DNA of 10,218 nucleotides from an uncultured Polyangiaceae bacterium (GTDB lineage: Bacteria; Myxococcota_A; Polyangia; Polyangiales; Houyiibacteriaceae): contig CAMYJN010000043.1 in assembly GCA_947258625.1 (NCBI GenBank), positions 1 through 10,218 of the forward strand. Reading direction: 5' to 3'. The stretch's first letter is position 1. Every line of letters starts with the position of its first letter. Position numbers and translations under genes: made by a program. Below, piece by piece: positions 6,167 through 10,218 of the stretch. The notes beneath the pieces are model-generated. The model worked only from the letters and a program-made list of their open reading frames with translations. It made no database searches and had not been told where the DNA came from.

Positions 6167-7414
6167 CTAGGCGAGTCCGTCGAATGGGGAGCGTCGGGAC
6201 CTCAGCCCAGGGCCCCAGAGGACTGCCTCGACCTGCTCGCCGGCAGCTAGCTCAGCCTTGTCAGAGGGCAGGATGACCAGGGCGTTGACGCCCACGAAAG
6301 AGGGCAGGGAGCCCGAGCCCTGGCGGTCGTGGAGCGCCACGACGATTTCGTTGCCCTCGCGGATGGCCGTCGCCCGCGCGATTTCGACGCGGCCGGGACG
6401 CCGACGATAGGAATCGCGGAGCCGTGCGAGGACCGGCTGCGGGTGCGGCCGCCGGTCGCCGAGCATCTTCCGAAGGCAGGGCGCGACCAGAATCTCGAAG
6501 GTGACCATTGCGCTGATTGGATTGCCCGGGAGGCCGATCACCGGCTTGCCCTGGAATTGGGCAAAGGCCAGGGGCTTGCCGGGCTTGATACGGACTTTCC
6601 AGAACCCGGGCGCGATCCCTACGTTCACGAAGGCCTCGTGAACGAAGTCGTAGGCGCCCACCGACACACCGCCCATGGTGATGACGACGTCGGATTCGAG
6701 CGCCTTTCGGAGCGCGGCTTCGATCGCGGGGAGGCTATCGGGCGCAGCGGGGAGGGGCACTGGAACGACGCCCAGCGCGCGTATCATTTCGGTCAGGACG
6801 TAGACGTTGGAGTTGACGATCGCGCCCGGCCCGAGGTCTTCGCCAAGCGCGCGCAGCTCGTCGCCGGTCGAGAGCAGAGCAACCTCAGGTCGTCGATAGA
6901 CCTGAACGCGATCGATGTTCTGACTCGCGAGGAGCCCGATTTCGCCCGGCCATAGACGGTCACCTGGATGCAGAAGCACTGCGCCGCACGACACGTCGCT
7001 GCCCTGGGCGCGCACGTGCTTCGATTCGGGCGACGCTTCGCGAATCCGCACGCGGTCCCCGACGCGCGCCGTATCCTCTTGAATGACGACCGCGTCAGCG
7101 CCCGCTGGCATCGGGGCGCCAGTGAAAATGCGGCAGGCGGCGCCCGGCTCCAGCGGCCCCGCAAGAGGTGCCCCGGCACGGGATTCGCCACGAACCGGAA
7201 GCTCCACGGCGTGGCCCGCACGTGCCGACTCGACGTCGCTCGCGCGAACGGCATATCCGTCCATCGCGCTGTTGTCGAAGGGCGGCGAATCGAATTGAGC
7301 CCGAAGCTCGCGCGATAGATAGCGCCCGGAGGCTTCGGTGAGATGCACCTCTTCCTCCCCCAGCGGCGCGAACGCTGGCAGCATCGAAGCGAGAGCCTCT
7401 GCGATCGATCGCAT
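6167..7414 (-). CDS. moeA: Molybdopterin molybdenumtransferase
   Basis: MoeA inserts molybdate into adenylylated molybdopterin (made by MogA/MoaB-type enzymes), the last common step of molybdenum-cofactor synthesis in the cytoplasm. The protein has 415 residues, close to the family norm (E. coli 411). Conserved segments run along the whole length: PPFDNSAMDGYAVR (44-57), FTGAPMPAGADAVV (97-110), STGDEL (182-187), ITMGGVSVGAYD (245-256), KPGKPLAF (277-284) and GLPGNPIS (294-301). The C-terminal beta domain IV is complete (to about 402). No truncation or missing motif was seen. The start ATG 7414 has only a weak upstream AGG but gives the expected N-terminus. It lies 38 bases downstream of the diguanylate cyclase on the same strand, probably in one transcript. 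No other moa, mob or mod gene and no molybdoenzyme is in the window. Confidence 0.96.
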   Translation of the reverse strand: MRSIAEALASMLPAFAPLGEEEVHLTEASGRYLSRELRAQFDSPPFDNSAMDGYAVRASDVESARAGHAVELPVRGESRAGAPLAGPLEPGAACRIFTGAPMPAGADAVVIQEDTARVGDRVRIREASPESKHVRAQGSDVSCGAVLLHPGDRLWPGEIGLLASQNIDRVQVYRRPEVALLSTGDELRALGEDLGPGAIVNSNVYVLTEMIRALGVVPVPLPAAPDSLPAIEAALRKALESDVVITMGGVSVGAYDFVHEAFVNVGIAPGFWKVRIKPGKPLAFAQFQGKPVIGLPGNPISAMVTFEILVAPCLRKMLGDRRPHPQPVLARLRDSYRRRPGRVEIARATAIREGNEIVVALHDRQGSGSLPSFVGVNALVILPSDKAELAAGEQVEAVLWGPGLRSRRSPFDGLA

Positions 7415-7452
7415 CCGACGGCGAGCCTAGCACGACTTGGATCTGCGATTGA

Positions 7453-8340
7453 CTAGCTCGGGCAAACGCGGTTGCGGCCGGCGCGCTTTGCCTCGTAGAG
7501 CTGCATATCGGCTGCGCGAACGAATTCGTACGCGCGCCAGCCCGGCTGAAGCTGCGCGACACCGCAGGAAACCGTGACATCGATGTACTCGTCCTCGAAG
7601 ACGAACGTCTCGTCGTCGATCATCTGCCGAAGCTGGTCGGCGATTCGAACGCCCCCATCGAGATCGGTCTCCGGCAAAATGATCGCGATCTCCTCACCAC
7701 CGTATCGCGCGATGACGTCATCGGGTCGGATGCGGCTCTTCGCAAGCTGCGCGACTTCCTTCAGGACGTAGTCCCCGGCAAGATGCCCGAACTCGTCGTT
7801 GACCAGCTTGAAGTGGTCGATGTCGCAAATCACGATGCTCAGTGGGCGGCCGTGCCGGGTCGCGCGCGAGAGCTCTCGATCGAGCTGCTCGACGAGGTAG
7901 CGCTTGTTGTGGATGCCCGTGAGGCCATCCATGATCGTCATCCTGTAAATCGTCTCGTGGTACTGCGACTCGAGATCGGCGCCGCTCAGGAACTTCAAAA
8001 TCGTATCGCCAATTTTGATCTGATCGCCTCGACGGAGCTGGCACTCCTGTACGAGCTCGTCGTTGACGTAGGTTCCATTGGTCGAATGCCTGTCGATCAG
8101 GTAGTAGCCTCCGGTCCGGATTTCGATGCCGGCATGGCGCCTCGAGATGCTGTCGCTGTTGAGGATGACGGTGTTGTCGACGCCGCGACCGATGCTGACC
8201 TCGCCGTCGACGAGGGAAAATCGTTTTCCGAGTTGCTTGCTACTCGGCGCATAGATCACGACGAGGCAGTCCTGGCCTGCTCCCGCCGTGATATGAGGCT
8301 CCGAAAAGGGGGCAACCCTCGTCTTGATCTCGCTGTCCAC
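7453..8340 (-). CDS. FHA-GGDEF diguanylate cyclase
   Basis: This 295-residue cytoplasmic protein should condense two GTP into c-di-GMP under control of a phosphothreonine-binding domain. The FHA domain (about 26-118) has all key residues: G51-R52, S66-R67-x-H69 and N88-G89-T90. A short linker leads to the GGDEF domain (about 134-295). The metal aspartate is D173; the guanine-binding N181 and D190 are canonical, so the Asp-to-Ser change of cGAMP-making Hypr enzymes is absent. The signature reads GGEEI (214-218), with Ile instead of the usual Phe. An inhibitory I-site, RPDD (205-208), stands the normal five residues upstream, so product inhibition is likely. The start is GTG 8340, supported by GAGGAG (8352-8347) six bases upstream. 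The FHA domain suggests that a Ser/Thr kinase recruits or switches it; none is present here. It lies 37 bases behind the CPBP gene and 38 before moeA, an operon-like run. Confidence 0.95.
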   Translation of the reverse strand: MDSEIKTRVAPFSEPHITAGAGQDCLVVIYAPSSKQLGKRFSLVDGEVSIGRGVDNTVILNSDSISRRHAGIEIRTGGYYLIDRHSTNGTYVNDELVQECQLRRGDQIKIGDTILKFLSGADLESQYHETIYRMTIMDGLTGIHNKRYLVEQLDRELSRATRHGRPLSIVICDIDHFKLVNDEFGHLAGDYVLKEVAQLAKSRIRPDDVIARYGGEEIAIILPETDLDGGVRIADQLRQMIDDETFVFEDEYIDVTVSCGVAQLQPGWRAYEFVRAADMQLYEAKRAGRNRVCPS

Positions 8341-8346
8341 GGGTCT

Positions 8347-8352
8347 CTCCTC
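8347..8352 (-). promoter_or_regulatory. Shine-Dalgarno that fixes the GTG start of the FHA-GGDEF gene
   Basis: GAGGAG on the minus strand, six bases before GTG 8340, in the 37-base gap behind the CPBP gene. Confidence 0.7.
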
Positions 8353-8377
8353 AGGGTAGAGAGGGCCGAATCGGGCG

Positions 8378-9040
8378 TCAATGTCGCCTAATGAAGGTCA
8401 TGTTGCGCTGATTGATCCCAACGTGCGCCAGGACCGGACCCCAGAGCACGCCCGTCAGCTCGAAGATCGAACCAAAGAGGAGCCCCATGACGAACGCCCA
8501 GAACGTCCACGCCAAAAAGACCCTCTTGGGCCCCACGTGGAGTGCGCCGAAAATCACCGAGGTGAGAAGCAGGCCCAAGACGGGCTGAAGCGCGCCGCGA
8601 AAGAAAAGCTCCTCGCTCAGGCCAGAGGCGACGGCGAGCAGGGTGATCTCGGTGGACGAGAGTGGGGAGATGATCTCTTTGAGCTCTGCGTGAAGCGCAC
8701 GGGCCCAGGCCGTTCGTTTGACCAGTGCGGGGGTCACGGCGACGACGACGAGCGCCAAAGCGAAGCCGAGCGCAAGAGAAAGCCCGAGGCGAACCGGGTA
8801 CGATTCCGAGAGCCAGGACGCGTCGAGCGACCACGCGAGCCGATTGCCGTCGAGCCAGGCCCAGGCCAGCGCAACGAGGGCCAGTGGAATGTAGACGATC
8901 AGCGCGAGCTTGGTGATCGGAGTTGGCGATGGCAAGGTCGAGCGGGATGTATCAAAGTGCTCTCTACACCGCAATGCAAGCGAGACAGTCAGTTGACAAA
9001 AAAGCGCGGGGCGGAGTACTAGCCATGGCCATACGCGCAT
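8378..9040 (-). CDS. CPBP (CAAX protease/bacteriocin-processing) family intramembrane metalloprotease
   Basis: This is an integral membrane protein with the ABI/CPBP (Rce1-like) glutamate-protease signature. Numbered from ATG 9040, these are E143-E144-LFF-R148, F164xxxH168 and H206xxxN210, all in the right order, so the active site is complete. Hydrophobic segments lie at about 43-62, 84-107, 131-150, 151-170 and 173-207. Relatives cleave prenylated proteins or bacteriocin precursors, but for most bacterial members, as here, the substrate is unknown. The start is doubtful. ATG 9040 is the only canonical codon, but it has no Shine-Dalgarno, overlaps the divergent start at 9039 and leaves no room for a promoter. 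The first ~35 residues look non-conserved. TTG 8974, CTG 8992 or TTG 8935 in the same frame would give a more typical protein, without good ribosome sites either. Downstream the gene is followed after 37 bases by FHA-GGDEF, suggesting co-transcription. Confidence 0.9.
   Translation of the reverse strand: MRVWPWLVLRPALFCQLTVSLALRCREHFDTSRSTLPSPTPITKLALIVYIPLALVALAWAWLDGNRLAWSLDASWLSESYPVRLGLSLALGFALALVVVAVTPALVKRTAWARALHAELKEIISPLSSTEITLLAVASGLSEELFFRGALQPVLGLLLTSVIFGALHVGPKRVFLAWTFWAFVMGLLFGSIFELTGVLWGPVLAHVGINQRNMTFIRRH
8993..9022 (+). promoter_or_regulatory. Possible promoter of the receiver-GAF-HD-GYP gene
   Basis: A perfect -35 hexamer TTGACA (8993-8998) is followed after 18 bases by TACTAG (9017-9022), a poor -10 (3 of 6). 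Transcription would begin near 9029, only about 10 bases before the ATG at 9039, giving a nearly leaderless message without a Shine-Dalgarno. It lies inside the annotated N-terminus of the divergent CPBP gene, which adds doubt to that gene's start. Confidence 0.4.
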
Positions 9041-10218
9041 GACCGAGCTGTCTGGCGAAGACGTCGCGAAGGTCCTCGTGGTCGACGACGAGGAAGTGAT
9101 TCGGGAGATCCTCGCGGACTTCCTGACGATGGAGGGCTTCTACGTTCGCACCGCGGAGGACGGAAGCGGAGCGCTGGTCGAGCTTTCGCGAGACCGATTC
9201 GACCTGGTCCTGAGCGACTTGAAGATGCCGAACATGGGCGGCCTCGAGCTGCTCGGCGCCATTCGTAAGCACACGCCTCACGTCGTGACGATCATCATGA
9301 CCGGCTTCGGCACGGTCGAAACCGCCATCGAAGCGATGAAGCAGGGCGCCTACGACTACGTCCTCAAGCCCTTCAAGGTCGAAGAGGTCGTCCACACGAT
9401 CCGGCGCGGGCTCGAAAAGCAGCGACTCCAAGCGGAGAACTTTCGCCTGAAGGAGGCGCTCTCGCTCTACAAAGTGAGCGAAGCGATTGCGGCAAGCCTT
9501 TCACTCGAGCAGGTGGTGCACACCCTGACGCGCGCCGCCATCGACGAGGTGGACTCCGACGTCGTGACCGTGATTCTGAGCGACGGCGCGGGGAGCTTCT
9601 ACCGGCGCAATACGGAGCTCAACCCAAACTTCCGCTTACGACGCGAGCCCGACGCCGTGAGCACCGAGGCGCTGAACGAACACTTCAATCATGCACCCGC
9701 GCTCCTCGAGCACGGCGAGCGGTGCTTGCGGTTCTTCGAAACGCCCGGGGAGGACCCGTCGCCGTACTCCCTCGCGGTGGCCCAGTTGACCGCGCGCGCG
9801 GATACGATTGGTTTTCTATGCGCGCTCAGCTACACCAGGGGCAAGCGTTTCGACGAAGGCCAACGAAAGCTGCTGCACGCCACGGCCGACCGGGCCTCTG
9901 CGGCCATCGAGAACGCCCGGCTCTATGAGGATCTTCAAGCCACGTTCAAACAGACGATTCGCGGGCTCGCGAGCGCAATCGACAAAATGGACCGCTACAC
10001 GGCGGGCCACTCGGCGCGGGTCGCGGCCTACGCGCAGATTCTCGCGATCAAGCTGGGCCTGAGCGACGCCGACATCGAAATCGTCCGCCAGTCGGCTCTG
10101 ATGCACGACATCGGAAAGATCGGCTGCGTGATGAACCTCAACAAGCCCGGCAGGCTCTCGCAGCAGGAATACGAGATCTTCAAGCAGCACCCCGAGCACG
10201 GGCGTGACATTTTGCAGC
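9039..10218 (+). CDS. Receiver-GAF-HD-GYP type response regulator (3' end outside window)
   Basis: The frame is open from ATG 9039 to the window edge (393 residues seen). The N-terminal receiver (about 10-125) has D16-D17, phospho-acceptor D60 in LSDLKMP, T88 and K110, all canonical. A coiled linker leads to a GAF domain (about 144-301). An HD domain begins near 310: H324 in GHSARV, the metal pair H356-D357 in HDIGKIG, and HPEHG at the edge. HDIGKIG with HPEHG is the pattern of HD-GYP phosphodiesterases, which break down c-di-GMP; the GYP motif itself would fall beyond the window, so the activity is inferred. ATG 9039 is the only usable start in this frame after the stop at 8994, yet no Shine-Dalgarno precedes it at normal spacing. 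Phosphorylation of D60 by a histidine kinase, perhaps the dual-GAF kinase at 3593, would control the output; no kinase gene adjoins it. Confidence 0.93.
   Translation, partial: MTELSGEDVAKVLVVDDEEVIREILADFLTMEGFYVRTAEDGSGALVELSRDRFDLVLSDLKMPNMGGLELLGAIRKHTPHVVTIIMTGFGTVETAIEAMKQGAYDYVLKPFKVEEVVHTIRRGLEKQRLQAENFRLKEALSLYKVSEAIAASLSLEQVVHTLTRAAIDEVDSDVVTVILSDGAGSFYRRNTELNPNFRLRREPDAVSTEALNEHFNHAPALLEHGERCLRFFETPGEDPSPYSLAVAQLTARADTIGFLCALSYTRGKRFDEGQRKLLHATADRASAAIENARLYEDLQATFKQTIRGLASAIDKMDRYTAGHSARVAAYAQILAIKLGLSDADIEIVRQSALMHDIGKIGCVMNLNKPGRLSQQEYEIFKQHPEHGRDILQ

Noticed and set aside
7453..8340. cGAMP-producing (Hypr) GGDEF
   Set aside because: The discriminating position is Asp (D190), not Ser, so ordinary c-di-GMP synthesis is expected.
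8381..9022. 213-codon plus-strand frame opposite the CPBP gene
   Set aside because: Very charged, low-complexity translation without motifs; the minus strand has all three CPBP motifs in order.
1..10218. Defence island, prophage, IS or CRISPR
   Set aside because: No transposase, integrase, phage or Cas motif and no regularly spaced repeats were seen; the CPBP gene alone is not evidence of an immunity system.

Overview
The window is G+C-rich, densely coded bacterial chromosome with an ordinary housekeeping and signalling gene set. FHA-GGDEF, GAF-histidine kinase and receiver-GAF-HD-GYP proteins together with a LysM/TPR envelope pair resemble Myxococcota or other former deltaproteobacteria. 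That assignment is an inference from protein style; no rRNA or marker phylogeny was available. I see no tRNA, rRNA, IS element, phage gene or CRISPR array.

Left part, plus strand (1-5407): the C-terminal end of a class III nucleotide cyclase; accA (acetyl-CoA carboxyltransferase alpha); then, behind its own probable sigma70-type promoter, a TPR lipoprotein of YbgF/CpoB type overlapping by 4 bases a secreted LysM protein; then a soluble histidine kinase with two GAF domains.

Middle (5408-5707): a 300-base gap between convergent genes. It holds three inverted repeats in a row, the first of which reads as an intrinsic terminator on the minus strand. This is the least explained stretch of the window.

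Right part, minus strand (5708-9040), in transcription order: a CPBP-family membrane protease, an FHA-GGDEF diguanylate cyclase and moeA, separated by only 37 and 38 bases, and then a short DksA-like factor with a clear promoter of its own (TTGACT-N16-TATTAT). Divergently from the protease, at 9039 on the plus strand, starts a receiver-GAF-HD-GYP protein that runs off the window.

The theme is signalling. A probable cAMP maker, a c-di-GMP maker, a probable c-di-GMP degrader and a DksA-type partner of ppGpp lie within 10 kb, mixed with fatty-acid and molybdenum-cofactor enzymes. I found no convincing new defence or mobile system. The items most worth checking are the structured gap at 5425-5552, the odd divergent start region at 8990-9042, and the c-di-GMP maker/breaker pair flanking a membrane protease.
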